Notes under the pieces: model-generated
Seen by the model: the letters and a program-made list of their open reading frames with translations, nothing else
Database searches by the model: none
Told to the model about the DNA's origin: nothing
In this document: positions 11,125-23,554 of the stretch, piece by piece
Numbering within the stretch: position 1 is the stretch's first letter
Layout of the letters: each line of letters opens with the position of its first letter
NCBI RefSeq assembly: GCF_009017415.1
Contig: NC_092409.1
Location: forward strand, 930,001-994,000
DNA length: 64,000 nt
Direction: 5' to 3'
Origin: Aspergillus flavus
Taxonomy: Eukaryota; Ascomycota; Eurotiomycetes; Eurotiales; Aspergillaceae
Translations under genes and position numbers: made by a program

Positions 11125-12213
11125 CGAAAGCTCAACGTTGATGTCGTAGGTCTGGGCCGGATGAGGTAACGGCTTGCCCTAAGATTCTGCATCATGATCC
11201 TCGGGGGCGACTTCATATTGCGTGCTCCGTCGCTCCGCATGAGATCTGGTGTGCTAAGGACCATCTGCAGCCAGAAGGGGTCAGGATATCTAGCGGTTAC
11301 CGCCAGATGATTCACATACCAGCCTCAGAGGCTGTAGTAATTGCTTCGCCTACGGATTGTCACGTTGTGCATACCCTGGCTGCAATCGAGAACGGGGTTC
11401 ATACATTATGCGAGGAGCCAGTTAATCACGGATCTCTCATTAGTGAGTCTTCCATCATTCATGTGGCACAAGGCTGTTGGGACCAGAAGGCTAATACTTT
11501 ATGCTTTCAGATGCGCAGACTGACCGAAGTCACAGAGAGAAATCCAAAACAGAAGTGATGGTCGGCTTCGTATGACGATTTGATTAACAGTATAAAGCAG
11601 GTGTTTAAAGGATTCAAGAAGGGGCTATTGGTGATCCTACCGTGGTACATTCATATGGGGCCGAAATGCTGGACAGGCCAGGGCTTTCAGTGAATCGGCT
11701 CGACAAACGAGCGGGATCTTTGTCGATACAGTTGTTCATGCCATCGATCTTATTTTGTCATTCCTGGGAGAGGATACCAAGCCCAAGGCGTTCTGGGCAC
11801 CAGGTCTCATAGCACACCACCATGAACTGAAAGATTGTCAGGATGCAGATAATGCGGTAGGTATCGTGGGACTGGGGTAGAAAGGTTGCATACTATTATC
11901 ATTCGTACACTACGGCATATGAATATGACAACTGTACTGAAATCATCGTCACACAAGGTAACTCTCGATCAATCTAGTGCCGCACAACAACAGGGTGCAG
12001 GTACCGAATTCCTCGGACATTGTGGAAGACGCGACCCCGGGTTGGATTTATTGATATCGCGAAGCATTTGTAACGGAGTTGGACCGATTCTAGAAGGCAA
12101 AGAGCTTCCTCTGCGGCTAACATTCGCATATTCCAGACTGCAGAGAGCACTTGCTCTAAGTCACAGGACATGACGAAAGATTGAGTTCGACGAGAATGGT
12201 GTTAGAAAAGAGT
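11125..12213 (+). pseudogene. Decayed Gfo/Idh/MocA-family oxidoreductase
   Basis: Fragments spread over different frames follow the order of an NAD(P)-dependent Gfo/Idh/MocA dehydrogenase of the inositol 2-dehydrogenase type. They are the Rossmann start VDVVGLGRM near 11140; VVIASPTDCHVVHTLAA and GVHTLCEEPVN at 11330-11430, the family's EKP region with Lys replaced by Glu; then EGAIGDPTVVHSYGAEM, GSIFVDTVVHAIDL and LSFLGEDTKPKAFW at 11610-11800; then scattered C-terminal pieces including VPNSSDIVEDATPGWIY and EFDENGV. Stops and frameshifts interrupt it throughout, and the lost lysine would itself be damaging. It sits in an AT-rich block with other relics. Confidence 0.75.
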
Positions 12214-13429
12214 AGGAAGGTGGAGTAACGAAATATTCTTTTGAGGAATATCCAAGAGTTCTGAAAGTGTAGTCTTATAGAACAGTATCATGTTATGTTA
12301 TTTTCCATAATGTAGTTCGGAATGAATCCTCAGTTGAGGCCGGAAGCGTAATATCGGGTGATGGCATAAAGCAAGGCAGATTAGAAACCATATGGCGAAA
12401 TAAAAGAAAAGAAAAAAGACAAAAGTCCTACAAGGATGCCACTGTGCACGACGTTGCAGACGCCATATATCTAAGACGGAGGAGGTTATTCTTCCCGCTG
12501 ATTCCCAATGCGGAGCTTATGCTGAATGTAACATATACTAGTCGTCTATCGCTTCGACCATGGCTTGAGATGAGTATCGGAAGAATGACTTCGGTTTACT
12601 CTTAGATGACTGCATTCGTGTCTATCTGTCCAGTGTCACATTAGACGCCGACTACTCCGGATTCAACACATATATGCTGATGGCTTTTACATATGTTGGC
12701 GCTGACGTTCACTCAAGGACCACAACATTCCACTTCACAGTTGCTGATCTCTATTTCAAAGAGTATCTGGATCTCTATAAATGTTGAGTATCTTTTTGGT
12801 AGATGTTAAAAAGCTCATTGAACGCCGGGTTTCAAATCCCGCGGCTTCCGTGGACAGGCGAAGAAAGGCTGACTTCATCTAGTTACAAAGAGGAACCTTT
12901 ATTAAACCTGCCTTGTAAGTGCTGCTAAAGGATCGAATCAGCGATATAACTTACAGAACTACTCAATGGTGCATTCAGTAGTTGCGTTATTATATACCTC
13001 AATTCGAGTCATGGAACCCAAGGTTTGTTGCAACATGCTGTCATATGTCATACAATGATATCGGAAAATAGTATCGATCTTGAAAACATGACGTAGGATA
13101 TATATCTATAATAGCCTTGCGGTAGAAGACTTGAAGATAGCCATCTGGGGTAGAAAGCTCATCTTTCAAGCAGTAGACCTCTTTGGTAGTCTTACTCGTG
13201 TTTGGTCTTCCAGTCGTCACACTCACCTCAACCCCATTGATCCCGTCCGCTGCTCATTGAAGAGAACCCCAGGTAACTCTCGTTCTCTCCACCATAGCTA
13301 CCACGACTACCTCGAATTCGACCACCCCGGCTACCGTTTTCCCTCGCAGCCATGTCGGTTTCGACAGCATCACCTCCCAGATTGAAAGGAAACTCCTCAA
13401 ACGCGGCTTCCGGTTTAATGTGATGTGTG
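12214..13429. other. Degenerate intergenic DNA
   Basis: No intact gene. Some frames around 13041-13430 on the minus strand may belong to the adjacent dehydrogenase relic but do not match the expected C-terminus. Confidence 0.4.
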
Positions 13430-13690
13430 TTGGTAGGGGCTCCCTGGCCTACTTTGCTCATATTGTTTCGCAAACTCTAATCGCTAAGACTGACCATCGA
13501 TGGCCAGGATTCGGCGAGCCCCGAGAGCTTTGGCGACTGCCATTGTCATATTTACTTTGTCAGTCCAGCAGGGGAATCGTATCAAATATTGTGGGGCTTC
13601 ACCTACAGGAGACCGACCGGTCCGACCCCAAACACGATCACATTGGCCAGGCCTTCCGTCTCTCTTTCTCCCAGAATTGTAAAGCAAAAC
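13430..13690 (-). pseudogene. Fragment of a zinc-type sorbitol/xylitol dehydrogenase
   Basis: On the minus strand the cofactor-binding core of a medium-chain polyol dehydrogenase is readable: ANVIVFGVGPVGLL (about 13655-13610), then after an intron-like gap MAVAKALGARRILAID (about 13545-13500), then an in-frame stop, then RLEFAKQYE. The glycine motif GVGPVG and the following MAVAKALGA are typical of this family. The catalytic zinc domain and C-terminus are missing or unrecognisable, so this is a broken remnant. Confidence 0.6.
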
Positions 13691-13795
13691 CCCAAGATGC
13701 TCTTCAATATTCTGCTAGCGAAAGAGATAGAGACCGACAAATATTCCCCAAGAGAAAACCTTTGACGATTTAGAATCGAGCCGCAACCCCTAGAT

Positions 13796-14258
13796 ATGGC
13801 ACCGAAACCGGACTACGTTCTTGTGCGTGACTACCTTAATAATGATCGGTAAGTAGGAAAGAGCCAACCCATTGTACTTGAATTGCCAGCGACTAACAGA
13901 ATATAGATCACTACCCGGTAATTCAGGATCAACCTCCACCATTTACCTCTGCGTGGAGCTCTTCGGATATCACACTCATCCAGATATCTCTACAGGAGAT
14001 CCCAACCTGAAAGTCGCAGATGTAGGGGCAGGAACAGGGTCAGCCTTTAACAAGGTAAACAAGCTGAAAAGTTACACCTTTATGGGGCTTAGGTACCCCT
14101 CTATTCTTTTCCACCTGCTGCGGCAATATTCTGTTTCATCCGGGGTTACATCTTGGACTCCCTGCTATTTCCCACTATACTGCAAATTGACTGCGCCAGT
14201 TGATATATTGAACAGGCCGGTGGGCACCGTGATGTCGCTGAGACATCCTCTATCATAG
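13796..14258 (+). pseudogene. Frameshifted, truncated SAM-dependent methyltransferase
   Basis: The start MAPKPDYVLVRDYLNNDR and a GTAAGT intron (about 13850-13906) look normal. After the intron, the expected continuation (INLHH, then YLCVELFGYHTHPD and DPNLKVADVGAGTGSA) is split between two frames by one extra T near 13940. ADVGAGTG is SAM-binding motif I of the small-molecule methyltransferases common in fungal metabolite clusters. The rest of the domain is absent. It could once have been a tailoring gene for the adjacent PKS locus (inference). Confidence 0.65.
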
Positions 14259-15215
14259 GCAGCTTTAGACAAATACTGGTAATTAGTATGTAATCTAAAT
14301 CAAAAACAGTTTTTTGGTTGTATAATACTTGCTACAAGCGTGAAGGACCATGCCTAGTTGCGTCAAACCAAGCACAACCTTAGACCGATATATAGTCAAG
14401 ATATACCCCGTTGGTCTGACAACTGTATACGACCTTCACCGAATGATTATATGTACTCTATTTCAATTGTGAAGCCTGGTAAGCACAAGTATAATACAGC
14501 CTGGATAGCAGGTTCCACCGAACTATAATAATAGCATGTCATGATTTATGAAGGAATCAAAAGACTCAAGGAAGCCTATTTAACAAATGGTCTTCGAAAA
14601 CCAGGTACTGGTCTACTAAACAACACGAAAGCCGAAAGCCAGCGTCGTGAGGAAGATGATAATATGCCACGAATACAGATAGTCGGCGGAGGATAACCTG
14701 CCGAAGTGGCGCAACTATGCCTCCAAGCTATTACCCCGAGCGCTACAGTACTGACTGTGGGCTCCTGTCGCCTGAAAGTGATGCCGCTTTTTGCGCAATT
14801 AGGTCCCGAGTGCGATCTTATATGCTTAACAGCATATTTCCGACTTGGGTAGAATAATAGTCTCTCCTTTCCTCTATTTTTCTATATTTTTCTTTGTTTC
14901 TTTTTGTTTTTCAAAAGATTAACAGGTTTGGTAAGAATACGTTGTAGTACATATAAATCCTTCTCTAGATAGAACGTTTCATATATGGATTCGCAACATA
15001 AATATATAGATTGAAACGAGTTATATCTGATCTGAAAAGCTCTGGGGATTTGATTTGTGGATCCGGTTTTTCCACTGTAGAAATATATAACCCTAAAGCG
15101 GCTGTAGAATGAGCGTATTCGAGATGACGGACGGCAAATGCTTCAAGACAGAATGAGGAGTCAGACTAGAGTTAGAGCATGAATATTTTGCTGGTGCTGG
15201 TGCCATATGGTCGCA
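14259..15215. other. Intergenic with a possible small relic
   Basis: Contains AT-rich DNA. At about 14664-14850 a plus-strand frame reads MPRIQIVGGG, a stop, then PAEVAQLCLQAITPSATVLT, which resembles the beginning of a nucleotide-binding enzyme but is too short to assign. The 3' region of the PKS gene ends here. Confidence 0.4.
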
Positions 15216-18200
15216 TCATGTAGATCCCTCCAGTTGGGCAGCGTACTTGGCCTTCAGCTTCTCTACCACAAGAGTTCCTAATCTCCCCACGGTCCCTGCT
15301 TTCGAAATTTCTGGAATAGCCACATCGACGTGAAGTCGGCGCCGGGTCCAATTTCTGATTTCAATAGACATAAGGGAGTCAATTGTAATATTGTTAATCT
15401 CCTCATCAGTCATATCCTCGTGGTTGGATATATATGTGGAGATCAAATGTCCAACTTCTCCCCGTATCCTCTTCTCAACTTCGGGATTCTTGAGCGTAGC
15501 GGGATTGGCTTCCACTTCGTCCATCAGCTCCTGGAGGTTGTCGGGTTCACCATTGCTATCTGATTGTTGAAATGAGTCATAATTGGGAATAGCACGCGCA
15601 CGCGCATCTAATGTCCTCCAGAAGGGAAGGTCCTGGACCTGACTGAATGACTTTATTGGACAAAGCCCAATACCCAGACTCGCAGATTCGGGTCCTTTCT
15701 TATTGGATAACTCCGGGTGGGACCGCAGAATCGCCAAGTGCAAGGAGTCCATTAGCTCAGACTCCTCGATAAAGCGTACTGATATTGCTCGCATTCTCTG
15801 GACAACATGTGGCGCCTGTTTAAGAATCCCGATGCCCTCCACACAGCCAATATCCAGCACTGACGCTGGCATGCCGTTAGTATGGCGGTATTGAACAAAG
15901 GCATCTAAGAATGTGCTTGCTGCAGCATAGTTTGCCTGGCCTGGGTTGCCGACTTGGCCAGACATTGAGCTGAAGACCACAAAAAAGTCCAATGCGACGT
16001 TTTGCAATACGGAATGCAGGTTCCATGTGCCTAAAATCTTTACCCTGTTCGGTACTGTCCACTGATCATGGGACATCTCAAGGTACAAATGGTCCTATTG
16101 AGTTTGTGCAAATAAATTAGCGGGTCATAATCCACATGGCGCAACCGATGTGTGACTTACACTGAGGGCCAAGGATAGGTTCATAACACCGCCGATGGGT
16201 CTAGCGCAACCCTCCACTACCCTTTGGACATCTGGTAGATCTGTAACATCTCCACTCACAGTATGGACATGACATCCAATGGCATCCAGCTCCCGAATGA
16301 AAATTTGGTGGTCATCCGATTGACCTGCCGAACGAGAAAATATTACAAGGCTTCGAGCTCCGTGACAAGCCATCCAGCGGGCGACTGCTTGGCCTATCCC
16401 ACCCAAGCCACCAACAAGCAAGTAGGACACGTCGGGGTTGAATACTATGGCCTTTTTATCCTTTACCTGTGGGAGGTCACCAGGTGACTCGGGCATCTTT
16501 ATGAGGATCTTCCCCATATGTACCCCCTGCTGCATGTATCGGAAGGCACTAATGATATCACTCGCTTCGAAGATAGTTCTTGGTTGAATTGGGCTTATTT
16601 GACGTTTCTCAACCATCTCCAAAAATCTCTCAAATATAACACTGATTCATGTTAGTCCAAGGTTTGGTGGTTGGGAAGTGGTAAATATACTCATTGAATT
16701 CATCCGGACATTCTTCGAGGAATTGATTCAGGTCTACCCCGAAAAATGCCCTATTGGACTTGAAAAGATCCATGGAGAGCATACCATGTCCAAGGAAGTC
16801 TCGTTTGCCGAGCTCAAGCATCTTGCCGTAAGGTGCCACACATCTCCAAGATGTATGAAGAAGATTTCCTCCCAAGGAATTTAAAACCACGTCCGCACCC
16901 CTATTGCCCGTGCAGCGCATAAGGTCCTGGAGAAACGAAGCATCCCTTGAATTGAATATATGGTCCCTGTGTATGCCGTACGTATCCATCAGGTGCTGTG
17001 CTTTGTTCTCGTTCCCTACAGTAGCGTATATCTGTGAAACCTTTAGCAGGGCCCGGGGAGGAAGATAGATGTATGCGTACATTTGCCCCCACCATCTGGC
17101 ATATTTGAATGGCAGCAAGGCCAACGCCTCCAGTCGCAGAATGGATGAGAACGGACTGTCCAATTATTAAGGTTAGGTAACATCGATGGAAGGTAGCGGG
17201 CGTACCTGGTTCTTCTTTAACCTGGCTAGATGTAGTAGAGCATAGATCGTTGTCGCGAAGACTGCAGGCATCGTGGCAGCATCTTCTAAGGAAAGGCACT
17301 CAGGAACCTTCAGGCACATTCTAGCAGGTATTACCCTTCGTGTCTGTAAAGAGCCAGAGGCGACGAAGAGAACTCTGTCCCCATTGTGAATATGTTGGAC
17401 GTCGCTTCCTGTTTGGACAACCACACCACTTCCTTCAATTCCCAGGTCTTCAATCTGCCCCAGTACTCCCATTGAGACCATTATGTCCTACATAGTTAGC
17501 TTTCTCAATAACTAAAAAACTGCATAAGGCCTCCACTTACCTTAAAATTTAGCGCGGCGAACTTAACGTCGACAATAACTTCGTCCTTCCCGGCTGTGGG
17601 AAGATCAACAGACTTCCAGTACATTGTGTCAAGGACACCGCAACTAGTCATTGAAAGTTTCTTTGGGCTCTCATCACTCGGCATATGACATAATTCAGTT
17701 GCGAGGTTTTTCCAATGGAATCTGGCTATATTGATCTTCCCATCCTGTAGAATATATTCACTGTCAGGAATGATATGACAATCTTTATGACGTTCAACCT
17801 GTTTGTAGACTGGTATGATGCTGTCAGATGCCAATGAGCTGTAAGAATCAACTTCCAGGGTGTTGAGATTCAACTCTAACTCCCTTCTCAAAGTCCGAGC
17901 CAATCCAAAAACAAGGCTATAACGAGGGTCATGGCAAACTGTTTGACATGTTGATGTAACCCAAAGCATAGTTGCTTCCCGGTTCTCTCCTAAGTATCTC
18001 TTGAGACGTTCATGTTGCTCAGCGGAGATATCATGTAGAAAGGGCCCAGGTCGGTCTAAGAGGAAAACAATCCCCGAGGTAGCAGGGCAGGTCACCTCAT
18101 CAAATGCCATCCAGCGCACTGTGTAACCAGCGGCGACGAAGTTTTGCGCCACACTGTTCTCCCATTCTCCGATCTCAGCGCGATGTACAATAGTAACATC

Positions 18201-21200
18201 GGTTGCTTGAGGGGGGTGACATGGGTTCCGTGACAGTATGTTCACCATAAGTCTGCTCATTCCTTCGTCATCAAACTCTGCTGCATCAACGCCTGTGAAG
18301 CCTGCCTTGAGAAGTTCAGTGTTCCACTCCGCTGGAGATATGTAGGGCCTTGCACCACGACCATCCTTTTCACCTATCCACCAACCGGGAAGCACGCCCT
18401 AGATATGTCATTAATGGAACCGTTTGGGGCACTTGGACTGAGCATACCATTATGAAATCAAATATCGGCAGCTCTTTGGTTGGTTAGTCTTTACAGATTA
18501 AAATGAGTGGAGGATATACTTGCCTGGCCAGAGTTCCTGAAGGATTAATCGACCACCAGGAGCAAGGACCTTCCGCACATTCTGCAAAGTGGTATTGAGG
18601 CACTCTGTTGCATGGATGACCTGGCCCGGATTGTCAGCGTGTTGTCATTATCTCCGGTATGGGATCTATACATTGGAAGCAACGATAACATCAAATGACC
18701 CGCATTCGAAGCCTTGTGGAGCTGGATCCTTGCTTATGTCCAGTACGCGATATTCCATGTTTTTTCGGTCCTTGTATTTCTCTTTTGCGCTATGCAAAAA
18801 GCCAGGAGAGATATCCGAAAATACGTAGCTCCCATACATTGGCACTCCATCAGGGGAGCGCAGATGATCTAATAAGACTGTAGTACTTCCTCCTGTACCA
18901 GCCCCAATTTCCAATATTTTGGCCCGGGGATTGGAGTGCATCAGTAAATTGAGTAGCTCATGCCAACACCCCCACAAGGATGGTTGGTAATACACATCCG
19001 CCAGCCTATCCTCATCCACCAGGATGTGCAGGGGAGATTCCGAACCAACAATAATGTCACTGATGTGCAACAAAACTGTTTTGACCATACTAATAATTGC
19101 TAGACCGTCAGGGTCTTGCGTCCGGACTTTTTCTGAAAGCTCATCAATAAGACGCATCCTTTGTTGGGTGTCCAATTCAAGGAATCTTCGTGCATGCGGA
19201 GGCGCCGGGGGAAGACAGTTTCGCATATGCTCCACCCACCCCGCGATGAGGTCTTTATATTTACGGAGATGTTCGGTAGCTGGAACCTTATCCTTGATAC
19301 GATAGTGGGCTTCTGATAAGGCGCAGAGAATCATATCTGCGTATAGGTCTCCATCCCTTCCTACAGGCCGGAACGAGAGAAGCTCATTCGGCGGTAGAAG
19401 ATCCAAGTCCGGTGCCCACTTAGTGTGGGTTACCAGCGGGAAGCCATGTTGGGAAGTCTCCCCACTATCAGTGAGAGAGAAAAATGCTGCACCTTCAATA
19501 GCCAATATGGGAGACTCTCCGGACACCAATATGGAGTTCCCTGTTGTTATATTTGTGGATGTTTTGTGTGCATCAGCCTCGACAGCAAGTTTCCCGTTCC
19601 CGGAGCTGACGCAGATCAGTTCAAAAAATGAAGGCACGGCCAATTGGTCAAGCACGGCCGCCATACCCGAACACATCGCCACACTCATAATTTGTAGACA
19701 TTGATCAATTATGTTCGGGTGTAGCGTATAGTGGCTTTCATGCGCAGTATGATCTTCAATCATTGTTGCTGTTGCTATCTTCTGCTTGGGGTCTGATGTT
19801 ATGTCTTGTAGACCCTTGAAACGCTGCCCATATCGTAGGCCATGTGTTGCCATAAGTCGGTACCACGTCTCGGAACACACTTTGCGACTCAATGGGGAGA
19901 TCTTCTTGGATTCCATATTTTTTCCAAAGCTGGCGCAAGCTTGTCCCTGGCAATGCTTGACCCAGTCCTCCCCGTCGTATGCAGAAATAGTGAACTCATA
20001 CCAGTGTGAATCAAGGAAGTCTGATACCTTTACAGGCCTTAGACTGGTAACAACCTCGACCGTATGGCCCTCTTCCAGAAGCATAGGAGCCTTTAAAAGA
20101 ACGTGGTGCAGGGAATAACTTTCAGAGCCGTCAATCTGGCGGATCGCTTCACCTATCATGGCTACGAAACCAGCCGCTGGGAAAACAATCTTTTTAGTGA
20201 GCTCGTGGTCGAATAGCCAAGGAACATCATCAGGCCGAAGAAGATTTGACCACATAGGCTCTAGGTCAGTAGCCCCGAACATTCTAGAGCCGAGAAGCTC
20301 ATGATGGGGAAATGCACGAAATCTCCAATTATGTACCAGACGACTTTCGTTAAGTAGTTTTGCTCGATGGTCCCACGGATATGGTGGTACGCTTGTCAAC
20401 ACCCGACCTTGGCCTACAAGACCTTGGAGATCAACTTTTGGAACACCGTGGGCCCATAAACATCCCATGGCTTCCATCAAGCAGACGTTTGCTTTTCGTT
20501 TCCTTATTAGTGTGGGGACGTAGGTGGCTTTGGATATGTTCCCCGTCTGCATGATTTGACGGATAGGTCCTGATAAGGCAGAATGCGCTCCAATCTCCAC
20601 AAACACTTGTCCTGACTGCTGTTCATGTTGTAGAATTGCTTCCATAGCTTGGCGGAATAGCACAGGGGACTCTAAGTTTTGACGCCAGTATTCGGCCGAT
20701 AGATCGTCCGGACCTTTGAGCAACGAACCTGTAACTGTGGACCAGAAAGGCACCATGTTGCTGTTTGTGTGGATTTTTGACTTGATGGTTTCTTCGTAAA
20801 AGGCTCCGACCTCCTCCATATGACCTATGAGGACACCAGTGAATATCAGCATGCATTGACGGGCCTAGACATGTTCATGGCTTCAAGATACTGACCGGAA
20901 TGATATGCTTTGTCCACCCGCAACTGGCGACAGAATGTGTCCGGATTGTCAGACTGAATTTTGCCAATGACTTCGCCAACCTTCTCACTATCCCCTGATA
21001 TTGTGGTGCTTTGGGGACTATTTTCGCAAGCTATCCCAACACCTTCAACGAGATATCGCTTAACTTCTTCAGCCATAAGGCCAATCGCTGCCATAGATCC
21101 TGCTCGGGCCATTTTTACTGCTTGCCCACGATAATATGCCACCACAATAGCTGATTCAAGCGACATTGTCCCAGCGGCATATGCAGCCGCAATTTCGCCA

Positions 21201-23554
21201 CTTGAGTGGCCTACCACCGCATCGGGCTTTGCACCCCAACGTGCAAGAAGATTGACAATTCCAATCTGGACCGCTGTACAGAGTGTTTGGGATAGTTCCG
21301 CTTCATGTATTCTGCAGCAGTCCTCGCCTGCTACGAGCTCATCTACACGACCACATTTGGTCAGTAAGAGCTTCAAATCCTCGATATCTAGAAATGAAAA
21401 CATACCTTCGATGCTCCAGTCCGGTGGCTGTTCCAAACCATGGATCACCCTATCCATTCTTTGTATGTCCTGCTGAAACATGGGGAAGCTTTCCAGAAGC
21501 CCTTTGCCCATGGTAGGCCATTGGGCACCTTGTCCTGTAAAAACGAATACCAACTGAGTTGAATCGAATTGACGTGCCGTCCGTTCGCTTTTGGTAATGG
21601 TGCCATCTGCCTCTCCAACAAAAAAGGTGCGGTGTTGCAAGTGCTCCCGTTTTATCGCAAGGGTATACGCCAGGTCTTGGAATCTTGGGACTGTTTGCTT
21701 AGCATATTCTGTCAAGTCATTCACACGCTGACTTAGCGACGTTGGACTTGCAGCAGACACTAGGAAAAGAAACGATTGGGAATTCTCTTGTTGGGATGGT
21801 GTCCAATCTTCCACCAGCCCGTATGATGCAGCGGAATCCAAGATTGCCTACATACCCCATTAACGTAAACTTCCCCTTAGATTTAACTTCCTAGGTCAAC
21901 TCACATGCGCATTGGAACCACCGATGCCAAAGCAGTTAACGCTAACTCTTGGATGCCTGTCCTGTGGCCAAGGAATTGGCTCGAGCGGGACTTGGAGCAT
22001 GGCTTCCTTGAATGGTACTATATCGGATAGTCAATTAGCAACACACTTAACTGGAGGCACCGTGCTGGAAACTCACCTTTAGGATTTGGTTCCTTGAAAT
22101 GGATATTAGGCGGTATCATATTCTTTTCAAGGGCCAAAACTGCTTTGATGATACCGGTGATGCCCGAAGCACCCTCTGAATGACCGAAATTTGGTTTTGC
22201 CTGGGAGGTTTTAGTGACTGCTAGACTATAGACACACCCTCAGAATTATAACACCGACCGCTCCAATATAGACACCTTTGTCTTTAAACAGATCTGCAAC
22301 AACTGACAATTCTGCTGTATCACCAACAACGGTCCCGGATCCATGACACTCGAAGAAGGCTGTATCAGTTATCTCGCTGATGCCAGCCTTTTGGTATGCC
22401 CTCTTAATTAATTGCTTTTGGGTTGGTGCTCCAGGTGTCGTGATACCCACTGTCCGACCATCGCAGTTCGTGGCAGTTGATCGGATAACCGCTCGTACTC
22501 TGTCGCCAGCTGCTATCGCGTCTTTCAGTGGCTTTAGATAAACCGCATTGATTGCTTCACCGCGTCCATAGCCATCAGCTCCAGCATCAAACGTTTTACA
22601 GATCCCGTCGGGAGAGAGGACCATATTCTCCGACATAGTCGTCGTCATCGTAGGGCTCAAAATCAGACTGGTGCCGGCCACGATTGCTGAGGAACAATCA
22701 CCGGTGCTGATGGCCCGGCAAGCTTCATGCAGTCCTACCAGTGACGATGAGCAGCCAGTTTGAACGGTCATACTACGCAATGTTAACATGGGTAAACGTA
22801 GCCAAAAAGGTCTGTCTTCCGGGGTCTCTAACCTTGGCCCTGTGAGGTCATATTCGTATGAGATACGGTTTGCGAGAGCATAATCACCAGCCCCTAAAGC
22901 ATGTAGTCGGTCAGTGTATTGGATGTTCTTGGCGCATAGATCCATCCAGTCCTCCCCGAAAACCCCCACCCAGCACCCAATATCCCTGCCCTTCCAGTTT
23001 ACCTGTCCTGCGTTTTCCATGCATTCCCACACCACCTCAAGGAGAAGTCTCTGCTGAGGATCAAGTCGACTTGCTTCATAGTTGGTTATACCGAAGAAGC
23101 CAGTATCGAACTCAGTCGGATCTTCCTGTAAGAAATACCCTTTCTTTGTTCGAATGGCATTCGGTTTCGCCTGCTGATAGAAGGAATCCACATTATACCG
23201 TGTTTCCGGGACCTTAGAGACAGCGTCTTGCTTGTTCATTAGGAATTCCCAAAATTGATCTTCCGACCGCACCCCTCCCGGCAGTCTCATTGCCATGCCT
23301 ACCACGGCGATCGGCTCGCAGGGCTTTGTATCCCGACAAAAGCTTCTCTCGGCTGTTGCCTCATTCTTCTTGCTTTCCGAGGTTTCGGGCAACCTAGCGG
23401 CCGCGACATTGTTCATGATGCTGCTCAGCTGCGAGTCAAGCTCCACCTTTGTCAGTATTTGCTCACTGTGTCTTCGGATGTATGTCAGGTGCGAACTCAC
23501 CACGCTATCGGGCTTTGACTCCATGGCCGACATATCGACAGACGTGGCTGACAT
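15216..23554 (-). CDS. Highly reducing polyketide synthase, KS-AT-DH-MT-ER-KR-ACP, 14 exons
   Basis: Thirteen introns can be placed: 22773-22832, 22201-22258, 22018-22076, 21848-21904, 20825-20895, 18621-18671, 18474-18523, 18399-18447, 17488-17540, 17156-17205, 17032-17080, 16642-16690 and 16095-16160. Removing them leaves 7617 nt in one frame, about 2538 aa. Domains in order: KS (about 80-500; active Cys248 in TGCSSS, HGSGT, KPNFGH), AT (about 590-900; GHSSGE Ser706), DH (about 985-1290; His1015 in [11 protein letters not shown], Asp1182 in DQCLQ), C-methyltransferase ([10 protein letters not shown] near 1447), ER (about 1820-2120; SATGGVG), KR (GGLGGIG, Tyr2302 in QANYAAAS) and ACP (Ser2486 in IDSLMSIE). 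No thioesterase or other release domain follows the ACP, so release needs a partner. It should make a methylated, fully reducible chain in the cytosol. Length and domain order match LovF/MlcB-type synthases; the product is unknown. Intron 18474-18523 starts with GC and exon 18448-18473 is only 26 nt. The exact donor of the 22201-22258 intron is uncertain. Confidence 0.93.

Noticed and set aside
12810..12860. tRNA-like T-arm (GGGTTTCAAATCCCG)
   Set aside because: The loop has the wrong length and no D-arm, anticodon arm or acceptor stem can be formed around it.
20825..20895. Frames starting inside this interval suggest that the PKS is split into separate proteins between AT and DH
   Set aside because: It is a 71-bp intron: removing it joins YHSG to HMEEVG, giving the usual AT motif, and the frame continues.
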